A stretch of DNA of 64,000 nucleotides from contig CALVUI010000001.1 of the NCBI GenBank assembly GCA_944363565.1, positions 124,001 through 188,000 on the forward strand, written 5' to 3'. Under the pieces are notes generated by a model. That model was not told the DNA's origin and did no database searches. It saw only the letters and a program-made list of their open reading frames with translations. The position numbers were made by a program, and so were the translations under genes. How positions within the stretch are numbered: position 1 is the first letter of the stretch; each line of letters opens with the position of its first letter. Shown one piece after another: positions 32,607-42,762 of the stretch. The stretch is from an uncultured Bacilli bacterium. Lineage in GTDB: Bacteria > Bacillota_I > Bacilli_A > RFN20 > CAG-826.

Positions 32607-35600
32607 ATGAGATATTTTCTTGCCATGCTTGATGAAGCAGTCGACGTGTCTTCGATCCTTTCGATCGTTAACCTGGTCCTCCAAATCGCCTTTTTCGCGA
32701 TCTTGGGGATCCTGGTCATTGCTTTCTTCTGCGGCCTCCTCAAGGGGTGGCGCTACGCCGTCTACCGCCTCATCATGGTTGCCATCTGGATCGCGGTTAT
32801 GCTCTTCACCCTCGATCCCCTCTGCAACTTCGTCGGCAATTTCGATCTCTCATCCTTCGGCATACCGGCCATCAACGTCGCCATCGGGGACATCACGGTC
32901 TCGGCCAACGTCACCACGCCCTATGCCACCATCGAGACCCTCCTGACCGACCTCTTCAAGGCCATGGGGACCTCCCTCGACCCGATTTCCCTAAGCAATT
33001 ACGTCGTCGCCCTGGCCAACAACACCGTCAAACTGGCCCTCATCCTGGTTTACGGGATTTTGCTTTTGACCCTCATCAACTTCCTCATTTGGTTCTCCTG
33101 GCACCTCATCTTCAAGTGGATCACCCCGCGGAAGATCCGCAAGGACAAGAAGAGGAAGAACAAGGGAAGGCTGGTCAACGCCTTCGCCAACGTCCTCGTG
33201 GTCTTCGTCTCCGGGGCCATGGTCCTTTTCCCCTTGACCTCCCTGGTCAATACCATCAACAAATCGGCCCTCCGTCCGGATGAGGAAACGATGGAGAAGA
33301 TCAGGGCCGACGGGGGAACCTACGCCACCGTCGTCGATGCCCTCGATGCCTATGACTCCTCGATCTTCGCCCAGGGCCTCTTCAATTGGACCTACAACGA
33401 AGAAACCGGCATGACCTTGGATGCCGCCCTCATCGACATGCTGATCTCGAGCGACTACAACGGCCTCTCCGTCTCCTTCATGAAGGAACTCGGGAGTTTG
33501 GCCTCCATCGCCTCGACCGCCCTTAGCACCGGCGTTGACCTCAATGGCAACCAAGGGGAGATGATCGCCACCCTCTTGACCGCCAAGCAAACCCCGGAAG
33601 TGCTGCGCCTCTTGACCCAAAACCAATTGATCAGCACCGCCCTTCCCTTTGCCTTCCAGGTCGCCATCCACATGGACCAGATCGCCGACTTCCTCCTCAC
33701 CGATGAGGGGATCGACGCCACCGGCGAGGACTTCAGCCATACCTTCGATAGCCTGGCCGACCTCTACGACGGAGTCTTGGCCTCGGGTGTTCTCGAAGGC
33801 CTTTCGGTCGATGAGCAAGGGCAGTTGGCCTTTGATTTCGACTACGTCACCAAGATCCTCGGGGAAGAAGGGAAGACTACCTTCGATGCCTTCTTTACCA
33901 AACTCGACAACGGGGAATTGGCCCTTCTGGAAAATATCCTCGATTCCTTTGCCTTCATGCAGGCCGTCAACGCCCTGACCGACGAAGGGGAAGAGGGCGA
34001 AGAAACCACGAGCGACCAGCTTCTCATCTCCGACTTCCTCCCGAAGGCCAGCTTCGTCGACGAAAACGGCGACGGCCGGCCCGACGCCGTCAGCCAGGAA
34101 TTCAAGGACATCAAGTGGGGCCAGGAGATCTCCTACCTCTTTGACTTCGTCTACAACGCCAACGCCATCGACCCGACCTTCGCCCCCAACCTCATCGCTT
34201 CCATGACCTCCACCGAGGAAGGGGAAGTCGACCTCGGCCCGGTCATCGACTTCGCCGTCGACAACATTGAAGCCATCGGGGACCTCTTTGTCGGGGACCT
34301 CAGCACCATCGACCAGAACACCGGCCATGACGTCGATCCCGAGAAGTCCTGCCTCCTTGATTCCTCCTTGGTCCAAAACGCCATGCCGAAGCTCTTAACG
34401 GTCCTTCAGGGGACCCTCGAAAGTTCGCTTCAGGGGACCCTCGAGCCCGGGACCATCGACCTCGTCGGGGTCGCCGATCAGCTCGCTAATGAGAATCCGG
34501 CCACCCAGATGGTCAACTACAAGCGCGAATTCTCGGCCCTCTTCTCGGTCCTCGAGGCCATGGTCGTCGACCATCCGAAGGTCCAGGAATTGCTCAAGGA
34601 CTTCGACAAGCACCCCGGCATCTACATCGCCCCCGACAATAGCTTCAAGGGGATGGATGACGACATCTACGCCGGCCTCATCGACGCCCTCCCGCGCCTC
34701 GACTCGTCTTTGATCGCCTCCAATACTCTCCCGGCCGTCTTTGCCTCCTTCCTCGAAGGCGAAAACAACCCGATCGGGAGTTTGCTTGGGGAAGAAGCCG
34801 TCCCCTTTGACTTCGACGTCCCGTCCCTTGGGACCGAACTTTCGAAGTTGGTCCAAGCCATCAGGGAACTCGATCCCTATCTTTCGGAACTGATGGCCCT
34901 AGGTAGCGGCGGCATCAACACCTCGACCATCCAAAACGTCCTTTCGATCCAAATCGGGCCCGATGAGACTCCGGTCATCACCTATTTGCTTAATCTTTTC
35001 GCCACCAGCGCCATCCTCAATCCGGCCGTAACCACCGAAGACGGCACCACCGTCATCAATACCAACTACTATCTCCTTATGAAGACGGTGGCCGAAACGG
35101 CCTTTGGCCCCGGAACCTTGACCTTGACCGTCATGGACTTCCAGGATGCCTCTAGGGCCGAAGCCGAAAGCGAAGCCATCGGCCGGGTCCTCGAAAGCAT
35201 CATCGATACCGATCTTCTGAGTCAGCTTGGCGATACTGCCAGCGTCGAAATCTCGAAGATGCTTCGTACCCTCGACGCCATCCCCGAGGAAACCTTCATC
35301 GAGCTCTTCGATGCCCTCGGCTCCTCCCTCATCATGAGCGATTGCCTCGGGACCTATTTCGATCAAACCTTGGTCAGTGGCTTCTTCGGTGAGGGGAGCG
35401 GCATCTCCTTCCACAATGTCACCGATTGGGCGGCCGAAGGAAAGGGCCTTAAGAGCCTCATTTCCTACGCCTCGGAGATCGGCGACCTTGCCAACCTCGA
35501 CATCTTCGGAAGCGATCCCTACGCCATCGAGGGGATCCTCAAGGCCTGCGCCAATAGCCAGCTCTTCGTTTCCAAGGAAGACGGAAGCTTCCTCTTCCCC

Positions 35601-38600
35601 TCCTTCCTTTCGGGTCTCCTCGACGACAATCTTTCCAATTCCCCGATCGAGTACCTCCAGGGGACCAGTTTCGATAAGACGGCCCAAGACTTCGTCGTCG
35701 ATCCCGAAAACCCCTATGGGATCTTGAAGGACAACATCATGGCCCTCGATACCCCGGAGCTCTGGGAAGACGAGATCTCGGTCTGGGGCGATCTCTTCAC
35801 CATCCACCAGCAGATGGATCTGACCACCGGCATCGACATCGCCTCCCTCGAGGTCGAAACCTTCAGGAGCCTTGGTCTGACGGCCGCGGCCTCGAAGGCC
35901 TTTGGCAATCTCATCATGCCCCACGTCTTCATCATCGTGAAAGACACGGTCCGGTCTTCTTTGCCGACCGGTTCGGAAGAGGACGCCCTCGACAATGCCG
36001 ACATCTCTTATGTTTATTATGGGACCTATGAGCAGGTAGCCGCCGAGGTCGAGACCCTGGTCGACGTCACGGAAGCCATCCTCGACCCGACCTACGGCCT
36101 CATCGACGAAAGCGGGAACATCGGGGCCATCGAACCCGGTTCCATCTCCGGCAAGAGGACCCTCGAGCCGATTCTCAACGGCCTTTCCAAGAGCCAGGTC
36201 TTTAACGGCCAGGCCGAAGGGGCCACGGCCTACGAGTCCTTCCTGATCGACTTCCTCTTCGCCAGCGGCTTCTATCCCAGCGACTTCGATAAGAGCGAAG
36301 TCCTAGAGATGGTCCCAAACGTCGAATCCTGGGAGGCCGAAAACGCCCTCATCTGCCAAGCCTTCGACAATCTGACCCCCGTGGTCGGGACCGGTTCTTT
36401 GGCCGACTTCGACCCCACTTCCTTCTTCCAGGGGAGTGCCGCTGAGATGAACGAGAAGAAGCAACTCCTCTCCGACCTCCTCATCAGCATCGATAATTCG
36501 ACCCTCCTTTCCCCGGCCCTCAGGGCCCAGGTCAGCTCCTTCAGTAGCGGCATCCAAATCGACTTCGTCCCGGGTGGTCTCAGTACCGTTAACTTCGACT
36601 ACCAGAATGCCGAAGGCCATTACGGGGAAGAGGAAATCGAACGCCTGGTCGAGCTTTTGGCCCTCCTTCCGAACCTTGGCTCCGACATCTTCGGGAACGC
36701 CGAGATCCTGGCCGAGGCCCTCGGCGGCCTCCTCGAGAGCCGGGTCTTCAATACCGTCAAGGCCGGCGAGGAAACGACCTTCTTCCAAAACCTCATCTAC
36801 GCCGTCCTCGGCGACGAGACCATTTCTTCCTATCTATATAGCGCCGACAACCCGAAGATGGCGGGTTACGACCAAAAGTCCTACGTCGAGCACCTGGTCT
36901 ACGAGGTCTATTTCCCGGCCATGGTCGACGGGACCGACGTCCACGACGTCCCGGCCGAAATGGCACGCCAGAAGGACCTCATTTTGAGCCTCAACGAGGT
37001 CTTCCCGGTCCTCAGCGACTTCATGGGCTCTGGCAGCTTCGATGTCGGGAGCCTCAATTCCGAGGACCTTTACCAGATCCTCCATGCCGTCAACAACTGC
37101 GACCTCCTCTTCGACATGGTCCCCAATCTCTTGAACGGGTTCCTGAGTAGCAGCAGCGCGATTGCCATCAACGGGGTCGACCTCTCCTTGGCCTATCCTT
37201 TCTTCAACTATTACTATGACGAGGACACGGATTCCATGACCAGCGAAGCCGACTTCTCGCGCCGCTATCCGGAAGCCGAACTCCAGCTCATCGCCGACCT
37301 CGTCGGTGGTCTGACCGAGTACGCTTCCTTCTTCAACAACCTCAACCTCAGCACCATCTCGCCTTTGGCCGTGAACGAGATCTTAGCCGCGGCTGCCGAT
37401 AGCTATCTCTTCAACCGGGCCGGGCCCAATCCCCAAACCCTCGACCATACGAGGAGTTCGATCGACGTCTTGCCCAACGACCTCACGGTAGCCGAGCAGA
37501 TCCTTCAGATGTTCTACCAGACGGCTGGCATCCACCGCTTCTCCTTCGAGGTCCATGAAGACGCCATTTGGCTCCTTTCCCTTACCTCGAGCACCGGGAT
37601 CCCGCTCATCAGCGACCTCGCTACCTTCGTCGCCCGCGACGATGCGGTCGAAGTCGGGGCCAACAACAAGCTCTACGATGCCATCATCGCCTCCAGGGGC
37701 ACCGATAGCCTCTGGCAGGAAGTGGCGATCCTCACCACCGGGACCGCCGATACCCAGGGCTTCATCGAAATCATCCAAAACACCAACCTCCTCGGTGCTT
37801 CGAGCGACATGGGCGATCTCAGCACCTCCTTCATGAGCCTCCCGCCGGAGACCCTTTCGACCTTGCTAAGGGCCCTTTCCTCCCTGAGCCTCATCGACGT
37901 CCCGGTCGGCTACCTGGCCGATCAGGTCTTCAACGGGGAGACGGTCAACCTCCAGCCCTTCTCGATGACGACCTTGACCCTCAAGACCGACCAAAACGGG
38001 GAACTCCTGATCCCGGCCGCTTCTTCCTATGGCCGGATCCACTCCCTAAACGTCGCCCTCGGGGTCGACCAAGCCGCCACCTATTCCTTGGATCTCTACG
38101 CCAAGGCCCGGACCAACGACTCCTACCAGTATGCGAGCGGAAAAGCCGTGACCGGAGCCTTTGAACTCCTTGACCTCGACGATTACCGTCCCTACGGCTT
38201 CGACTTGACCCTCCTCGATGGCAGCAACCAGCCTCTAGCGGACATTGATGTCACCCTGAGCGTCGATACCTCGGACTACTTCTACCGCGAAGCCACCACC
38301 TTTGCCGATGCCAGGGCCCGTTACACCTCGGGCGGCCTCGAGGTCCTCAATGACTTCCTCGGCATCCTTTACGATGTCGGTTCCGGCAGTGGCGAAGGCG
38401 GTTACTTCTCCTTCGACTCCAATAGCAGCGACGGCATCATGCAGGCCCTCGACATCGGGATCGCCCGCTTCCTTGCCTTCCTTGGCAATGACGGTGGCTT
38501 CTACGCCGCCGGCGACAAGGAAAGCGGTCTGACCGGCCGGGCCGTCCTCACCAATAGCCTCCTCGAGGTCGGTTCGACCGTCGACCTCGGCTCGGTGGCC

Positions 38601-39404
38601 GCGGGCCAAAACATCGAGCTTTCCCTAAGCGACTACGCCACCTATATCCCCGATCAGGGGAGGAAGGCGCCGCTCGCCGCCATCGAAAGCATTTATGAGC
38701 TCCTCGAAAGCGGGACTTCGAGCTATGAGCTAGAGGGGGCTTGGTTCGATAATCGGATTGCCAGTGCCACCGCCATCAGCGCCTTCATGAAGGCCCTTTC
38801 CCTCATGGACAATGGCTCTATTCCCAATCCGGCCGCCATCCAAAGCAACCTCTTCCTAACGACCCTCCGCGACGGTGGCAACGATTACCGTAACCTCTAC
38901 GAGACCCTCTTCGATATTGAGGATGCCACGAGTCTCTTCGGTTACAACATCACCATCGGGATCGCCCGGGAAATCCTCGACCTCAGCGTTGCTTACGGAG
39001 ATGAGGCCGGCACCCTCCCCGATCGTATCTATCTCCTTTCCAAGTCGATGATTCCGACGCACGGCAACACTACAATCGTGCCGCAGTTCGTGTCTGGTCC
39101 TTATGATTTGTCTTCGGAGTACGTCGATCCGCTGATGTATCAGGACTACGAGAGGATAAAACGCGTCTTCAAAAACCTCCTCGAAGGCCGATCATTCTTG
39201 TCGATCGCCGCCGCTTTGGATCCCGTTGCCGATACCGCCTACCGGGCGGCCGTCAATCTCTTCTATGGTCTGGGCTATGACGTCGTCTGGTCCGATGACT
39301 TCCTCAAAGCCACCAACGACCAGAGTTGGACCGACCTCTTCAAACTCCAAAATTATCCCTCGGAGACGAATATCTTCAGGACCATCCTAGACCTCAATGC
39401 TTAG
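32607..39404 (+). CDS. Giant membrane-anchored extracellular protein (2265 aa), CvpA-like N-terminus
   Basis: The 6.8-kb frame has normal codon use throughout. Four membrane helices lie in the first 215 residues (about 19-41, 48-70, 130-155 and 190-215), with a very basic loop KWITPRKIRKDKKRKNKGR before the fourth; the layout resembles CvpA-type proteins. By the positive-inside rule the remaining ~2050 residues are outside the cell. They consist mostly of leucine-rich helical segments with recurring short elements such as ACANSQLF, AVNNCDLLF and AAADSYLF, and a Thr/Asp-rich beta domain near residues 1790-1910. There is no sortase motif, catalytic site or known adhesin domain. It starts at an extended -10 without leader and overlaps the next gene by 8 nt. 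Confidence 0.8.
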   Translation: MRYFLAMLDEAVDVSSILSIVNLVLQIAFFAILGILVIAFFCGLLKGWRYAVYRLIMVAIWIAVMLFTLDPLCNFVGNFDLSSFGIPAINVAIGDITVSANVTTPYATIETLLTDLFKAMGTSLDPISLSNYVVALANNTVKLALILVYGILLLTLINFLIWFSWHLIFKWITPRKIRKDKKRKNKGRLVNAFANVLVVFVSGAMVLFPLTSLVNTINKSALRPDEETMEKIRADGGTYATVVDALDAYDSSIFAQGLFNWTYNEETGMTLDAALIDMLISSDYNGLSVSFMKELGSLASIASTALSTGVDLNGNQGEMIATLLTAKQTPEVLRLLTQNQLISTALPFAFQVAIHMDQIADFLLTDEGIDATGEDFSHTFDSLADLYDGVLASGVLEGLSVDEQGQLAFDFDYVTKILGEEGKTTFDAFFTKLDNGELALLENILDSFAFMQAVNALTDEGEEGEETTSDQLLISDFLPKASFVDENGDGRPDAVSQEFKDIKWGQEISYLFDFVYNANAIDPTFAPNLIASMTSTEEGEVDLGPVIDFAVDNIEAIGDLFVGDLSTIDQNTGHDVDPEKSCLLDSSLVQNAMPKLLTVLQGTLESSLQGTLEPGTIDLVGVADQLANENPATQMVNYKREFSALFSVLEAMVVDHPKVQELLKDFDKHPGIYIAPDNSFKGMDDDIYAGLIDALPRLDSSLIASNTLPAVFASFLEGENNPIGSLLGEEAVPFDFDVPSLGTELSKLVQAIRELDPYLSELMALGSGGINTSTIQNVLSIQIGPDETPVITYLLNLFATSAILNPAVTTEDGTTVINTNYYLLMKTVAETAFGPGTLTLTVMDFQDASRAEAESEAIGRVLESIIDTDLLSQLGDTASVEISKMLRTLDAIPEETFIELFDALGSSLIMSDCLGTYFDQTLVSGFFGEGSGISFHNVTDWAAEGKGLKSLISYASEIGDLANLDIFGSDPYAIEGILKACANSQLFVSKEDGSFLFPSFLSGLLDDNLSNSPIEYLQGTSFDKTAQDFVVDPENPYGILKDNIMALDTPELWEDEISVWGDLFTIHQQMDLTTGIDIASLEVETFRSLGLTAAASKAFGNLIMPHVFIIVKDTVRSSLPTGSEEDALDNADISYVYYGTYEQVAAEVETLVDVTEAILDPTYGLIDESGNIGAIEPGSISGKRTLEPILNGLSKSQVFNGQAEGATAYESFLIDFLFASGFYPSDFDKSEVLEMVPNVESWEAENALICQAFDNLTPVVGTGSLADFDPTSFFQGSAAEMNEKKQLLSDLLISIDNSTLLSPALRAQVSSFSSGIQIDFVPGGLSTVNFDYQNAEGHYGEEEIERLVELLALLPNLGSDIFGNAEILAEALGGLLESRVFNTVKAGEETTFFQNLIYAVLGDETISSYLYSADNPKMAGYDQKSYVEHLVYEVYFPAMVDGTDVHDVPAEMARQKDLILSLNEVFPVLSDFMGSGSFDVGSLNSEDLYQILHAVNNCDLLFDMVPNLLNGFLSSSSAIAINGVDLSLAYPFFNYYYDEDTDSMTSEADFSRRYPEAELQLIADLVGGLTEYASFFNNLNLSTISPLAVNEILAAAADSYLFNRAGPNPQTLDHTRSSIDVLPNDLTVAEQILQMFYQTAGIHRFSFEVHEDAIWLLSLTSSTGIPLISDLATFVARDDAVEVGANNKLYDAIIASRGTDSLWQEVAILTTGTADTQGFIEIIQNTNLLGASSDMGDLSTSFMSLPPETLSTLLRALSSLSLIDVPVGYLADQVFNGETVNLQPFSMTTLTLKTDQNGELLIPAASSYGRIHSLNVALGVDQAATYSLDLYAKARTNDSYQYASGKAVTGAFELLDLDDYRPYGFDLTLLDGSNQPLADIDVTLSVDTSDYFYREATTFADARARYTSGGLEVLNDFLGILYDVGSGSGEGGYFSFDSNSSDGIMQALDIGIARFLAFLGNDGGFYAAGDKESGLTGRAVLTNSLLEVGSTVDLGSVAAGQNIELSLSDYATYIPDQGRKAPLAAIESIYELLESGTSSYELEGAWFDNRIASATAISAFMKALSLMDNGSIPNPAAIQSNLFLTTLRDGGNDYRNLYETLFDIEDATSLFGYNITIGIAREILDLSVAYGDEAGTLPDRIYLLSKSMIPTHGNTTIVPQFVSGPYDLSSEYVDPLMYQDYERIKRVFKNLLEGRSFLSIAAALDPVADTAYRAAVNLFYGLGYDVVWSDDFLKATNDQSWTDLFKLQNYPSETNIFRTILDLNA

Positions 39405-39981
39405 TCCATCCGGCCAAGTCGAAGGCGAAATCCGGATCCTGGCCTCGATCTTTCACTTCGCCCTTTGGCCCATCAGGGGTGAGGATCCCGAGAAACTTCT
39501 CGAAGTCTTCAAGGCCAAGTATCCCGGGGCCGACCACTATCCCTATGCCTATATCAATAAGGGGAGTGAACGCTGCAGCGACGATGGGGAACCCCATCTT
39601 TCCGCCGGCCTTCCTTTCCTTGAACTATTGAGGGCCAGGGAATTCGACGACGTCCTTTTGGTGGCCGCCCGTTACTTCGGGGGAACAAAGCTCGGCTTAG
39701 GACGCCTCAAGAAGGTCTTCCGGGACGGGGCCAAGGAAGTGATCGCCAAAGCCTCCTACTTAACGATTGCCGAAAGGCCCTTTGTCCAGGTTGAGGTGCC
39801 CTTCGAAAAGGCCATGTCCTTCGAAGGGTATCTCCGAAAGTCCGGGATCGAGTTCGAAAAGGACGCCAGGGAAGAGAGATATTCCTTCCTTTTTCCCTTA
39901 GCGGACACTGGAATTTTGGCTTATTTGGAGGAAAATAGGCTCGCTTACGAGAAGCTGGAGCCAAGGAGGACCTACCTATGA
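39397..39981 (+). CDS. YigZ/IMPACT family protein
   Basis: A 194-aa product with the UPF0029 core: FHFALWPIRGEDPEKLLEVF, HYPYAYINKGSERCSDDGEP, and LLVAARYFGGTKLGLGRLKKVF, typical of bacterial YigZ proteins related to eukaryotic IMPACT. Cytoplasmic; a link to translation or proline peptide handling has been suggested for the family. It sits immediately before an aminopeptidase P gene, overlapping it as ATGA. Confidence 0.9.
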   Translation: MLSPSGQVEGEIRILASIFHFALWPIRGEDPEKLLEVFKAKYPGADHYPYAYINKGSERCSDDGEPHLSAGLPFLELLRAREFDDVLLVAARYFGGTKLGLGRLKKVFRDGAKEVIAKASYLTIAERPFVQVEVPFEKAMSFEGYLRKSGIEFEKDAREERYSFLFPLADTGILAYLEENRLAYEKLEPRRTYL

Positions 39982-41282
39982 TGGATGTCTATGACCGGGT
40001 CAAACCCGAAGAATACGCGAAGAGGAGGCGGGCCTTGCTCGACCGCCTCGATGACAATTCGGTGGCTGTTTCCTTTGGCGGTTTGGCGAAGGTCAAATCG
40101 GCGGACGAGGACTATCCCTTCGAGGTTTCGAAGAACTTCTATTACCTGACCGGGATCGACCAGGAGGATTCGCGTCTCCTCCTCTTCAAGTGCGGCGGTC
40201 TCATCCGCGAATACCTCTTCGTCTCCCCCTATGACGAGAGGCAGGAGAAGTGGACCGGGAAGCGTTTGACTTACGCCGAAGCCAAGGAGATTTCCGACAT
40301 CGGGAACGTCTTGCCGGTTTCCGCTTTCGAATCGCTCCTCGAAGGGGCCCTCAAGGGCGAAAACCCCGACCTCGGGGAAGTGACGGTCCTCTATCTCGAC
40401 CGCGACCGGGAACTGAAGGTCGCCGAAGATACCTCCTTGAAGGACTACGAAAAGGAACTCGTTTCCTCTTATCCCAGCCTCAAGGTCAATGACCTCTATC
40501 CCTATGTCACCAACCTCCGCCTCATCAAAAGCCCGCGGGAAATCAACCTGCTTAGACGGGCGATCAGAGCCACGCATCTAGCCATCAACGAGACGGTTAA
40601 GGCCATTGCCCCCGGGAAGAGGGAATATGAACTCGCCGATACCTTCGCCCGCCGCGTCAACGACGAAAACGGCTACCAAGGACTTAGTTTTGCGACGATA
40701 ATGGCCTCCGGTGTCCACGCGGCCACCCTCCATTATCCGACACCTTTGGGTCTCCTCAAGGAAGGAGACCTCGTCCTCATGGACCTCGGGGGAAGGATCG
40801 GCTACTACTGCGCCGATATCTCGAGGACCTACCCGGTGAACGGGAAGTTCGAAGGACTCCAGAAAGACCTATATGAATTGGTATTGGCCGCCAACAAGAA
40901 CGTCATTTCCTTGGCCCGGCCTGGGACCACGATCCACGCTCTTCAGGACGCCACCATCGACTTCCTGGCCAACGGTTTATTGAAGCTCGGCCTCATCGAC
41001 AAGAAGGAAGACTACATCAATTACTACTTCCATAGCGTCTCCCACTTCATCGGCCTCGATACCCACGACCCCTACCAATCGGCCGAAGGGAACCTTCATT
41101 ACCGGGACGTCGTTTTGGAGCCCGGCATGGTCATCAGTGACGAACCGGGCCTCTATTTGGCCGACAAGGAAATCGGGATCAGGATCGAAGACGATCTGCT
41201 GATCACCGAATCGGGCTGCGTCAACCTCAGCGAGGAGATCGAAAAAGAAATACCCGCCGTCGAGGCTTTGATGGCAAAATAA
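39978..41282 (+). CDS. pepP: Xaa-Pro aminopeptidase (M24B)
   Basis: A 434-aa product with AAGGAGG 8 nt before ATG 39978. Residues 1-175 are the creatinase-like N-domain (FYYLTGIDQEDSRLLLF); the rest is the pita-bread metalloprotease with the dinuclear metal ligands visible: MDLGGRIGYYCADISRTYP (two Asp), SVSHFIGLDTHD (His), VISDEPGLY (Glu) and GIRIEDDLL (Glu). It removes N-terminal residues ahead of proline in the cytoplasm. Confidence 0.93.
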   Translation: MMDVYDRVKPEEYAKRRRALLDRLDDNSVAVSFGGLAKVKSADEDYPFEVSKNFYYLTGIDQEDSRLLLFKCGGLIREYLFVSPYDERQEKWTGKRLTYAEAKEISDIGNVLPVSAFESLLEGALKGENPDLGEVTVLYLDRDRELKVAEDTSLKDYEKELVSSYPSLKVNDLYPYVTNLRLIKSPREINLLRRAIRATHLAINETVKAIAPGKREYELADTFARRVNDENGYQGLSFATIMASGVHAATLHYPTPLGLLKEGDLVLMDLGGRIGYYCADISRTYPVNGKFEGLQKDLYELVLAANKNVISLARPGTTIHALQDATIDFLANGLLKLGLIDKKEDYINYYFHSVSHFIGLDTHDPYQSAEGNLHYRDVVLEPGMVISDEPGLYLADKEIGIRIEDDLLITESGCVNLSEEIEKEIPAVEALMAK

Positions 41283-41286
41283 CAGG

Positions 41287-42762
41287 GTGAAAAGATTCAT
41301 CCTTGCGATCGACCAAGGGACGACCTCGACCCGGGCCCTTTTGGTCGATGCCTCCGGGAAGATCGTGGCCAGCGCTTCCCGCCCGGTTGAGTGCCTCTAT
41401 CCCCATCCAGGATGGGTCGAAGTGAAGGCCGACCAGCTCTTCGTGAGCCTCGTCGACGTCGTCAACGAGGTTTTGATCGTGAGCGGCCACCGGCTGGAAG
41501 AGATTGCCGCCATGGGGATCACCAACCAACGGGAAACGGCCTTGGTTTGGGATAAGCAGGGGAGGGCTATCCACAACGCCATCGTCTGGCAAAGCAAGCA
41601 GACGGCCCCTCTTTGCGATGCCAAGAAGGAGGCCATTGATCTGGTGAAGGCCAAGACCGGCCTCCTCATGAATCCCTATTTTTCGGCTTCGAAGATCGCC
41701 TTCATCCTCGATGCGGTGCCTGGGGCCCGGGAAAAGGCGAAGCGGGGCGAGCTTTACGCCGGGACCGTCGATAGTTATCTCATTTACCGTTTGACCGAGG
41801 GTCGTTGCTTCTATAGCGACGAGACCAATGCCTGCCGGACCTTGCTTTACGATATCCACCGTTTGGATTACGACCAGGAACTCCTCGATCTCTGGGACAT
41901 CCCCAGATGCATGCTCCCGGAAGTCAAACCCAGCATCTCCGACTTCGGGGAAGCCACTTTCTTCGGGAAGGGCCTAAGGATCCTTGGGGTGGCCGGGGAC
42001 CAGCAGTCCGCCCTCTTCGGCCAGGGCTGCCTGAAGTCGGGCGAAGGGAAGAACACCTACGGGACCGGCTGCTTCATGCTCCTCAATACCGGGGAACGGC
42101 CGGTCGAATCCAAACACGGTTTGCTTACGACCTTGGCCTGCCGGACCGGGGATAAGCCTTGCTATGCCTTGGAGGGTTCGGTTTTGGTCGGCGGGGCCGT
42201 GGTCCAGTGGTTAAGGGACCAACTCCGCTTATTCAAAGAAAGCAGCGATAGCGAGGAATACGCTTTGCGTTGCCCCGATACCGGGGGCGTCTACGTTGTC
42301 CCCTCCTTCGTGGGGATGGGAACCCCTTATTGGGATGACGAGGCTAGGGGTGCGATCTTCGGTTTGACCCGGGGGAGCGACCGTCATAACATCGCCCGAG
42401 CGGCCCTATATTCGATCGCCTACCAGAGCAAGGACGTCATCGAAACCATGAAGAAGGAAGCCGGTCTCGACCTCTCCTTCCTCAAGGCCGACGGGGGCGC
42501 TTCCGCCAATTCCTTGCTCATGCAATTCCAGGCCGATATCCTCGGAACCAAGGTGGTTTTGCCGCGTTTTCGAGAGACGACCGCCCTCGGGGCCGCTTAC
42601 CTGGCGGGTCTAGGAGCCTCTTTCTTTCCTTCTAGGGAAGACATTGCTTCCCTCAACCCCATCGAGAAGACATTTGTCCCGAAAATGTCGCAGGAGGAAC
42701 GCGATAATTTGTACCGTGGTTGGCTGAAGGCCGTCGAAGCCACCCGGGTCTACAAACCATGA
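41287..42762 (+). CDS. glpK: Glycerol kinase
   Basis: A 491-aa FGGY kinase with a GTG start and only a weak ribosome site (CAGG). The N-terminal phosphate loop is LAIDQGTTSTRALL, GITNQRET binds glycerol, and the C-domain has NTYGTGCFMLLNTG and KADGGASANSLLMQFQADIL. It makes glycerol-3-phosphate for glycolysis or phospholipids. No uptake facilitator or GlpD is adjacent. Stop overlaps the addB ATG. Confidence 0.93.
   Translation: MKRFILAIDQGTTSTRALLVDASGKIVASASRPVECLYPHPGWVEVKADQLFVSLVDVVNEVLIVSGHRLEEIAAMGITNQRETALVWDKQGRAIHNAIVWQSKQTAPLCDAKKEAIDLVKAKTGLLMNPYFSASKIAFILDAVPGAREKAKRGELYAGTVDSYLIYRLTEGRCFYSDETNACRTLLYDIHRLDYDQELLDLWDIPRCMLPEVKPSISDFGEATFFGKGLRILGVAGDQQSALFGQGCLKSGEGKNTYGTGCFMLLNTGERPVESKHGLLTTLACRTGDKPCYALEGSVLVGGAVVQWLRDQLRLFKESSDSEEYALRCPDTGGVYVVPSFVGMGTPYWDDEARGAIFGLTRGSDRHNIARAALYSIAYQSKDVIETMKKEAGLDLSFLKADGGASANSLLMQFQADILGTKVVLPRFRETTALGAAYLAGLGASFFPSREDIASLNPIEKTFVPKMSQEERDNLYRGWLKAVEATRVYKP

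Noticed and set aside
32991-34376. 461-codon minus-strand open frame inside the giant protein gene
   Set aside because: Gly/Asp/Val-rich shadow translation typical of GC-rich genes on the opposite strand; no start signals or recognisable motifs.
34407-34449. Near-repeat CTTCAGGGGACCCTCGA in the giant gene as a possible recombination or mobile element mark
   Set aside because: The two copies encode adjacent similar residues (LQGTLESSLQGTLE) and look like a small in-frame duplication within the protein, not a mobile element.
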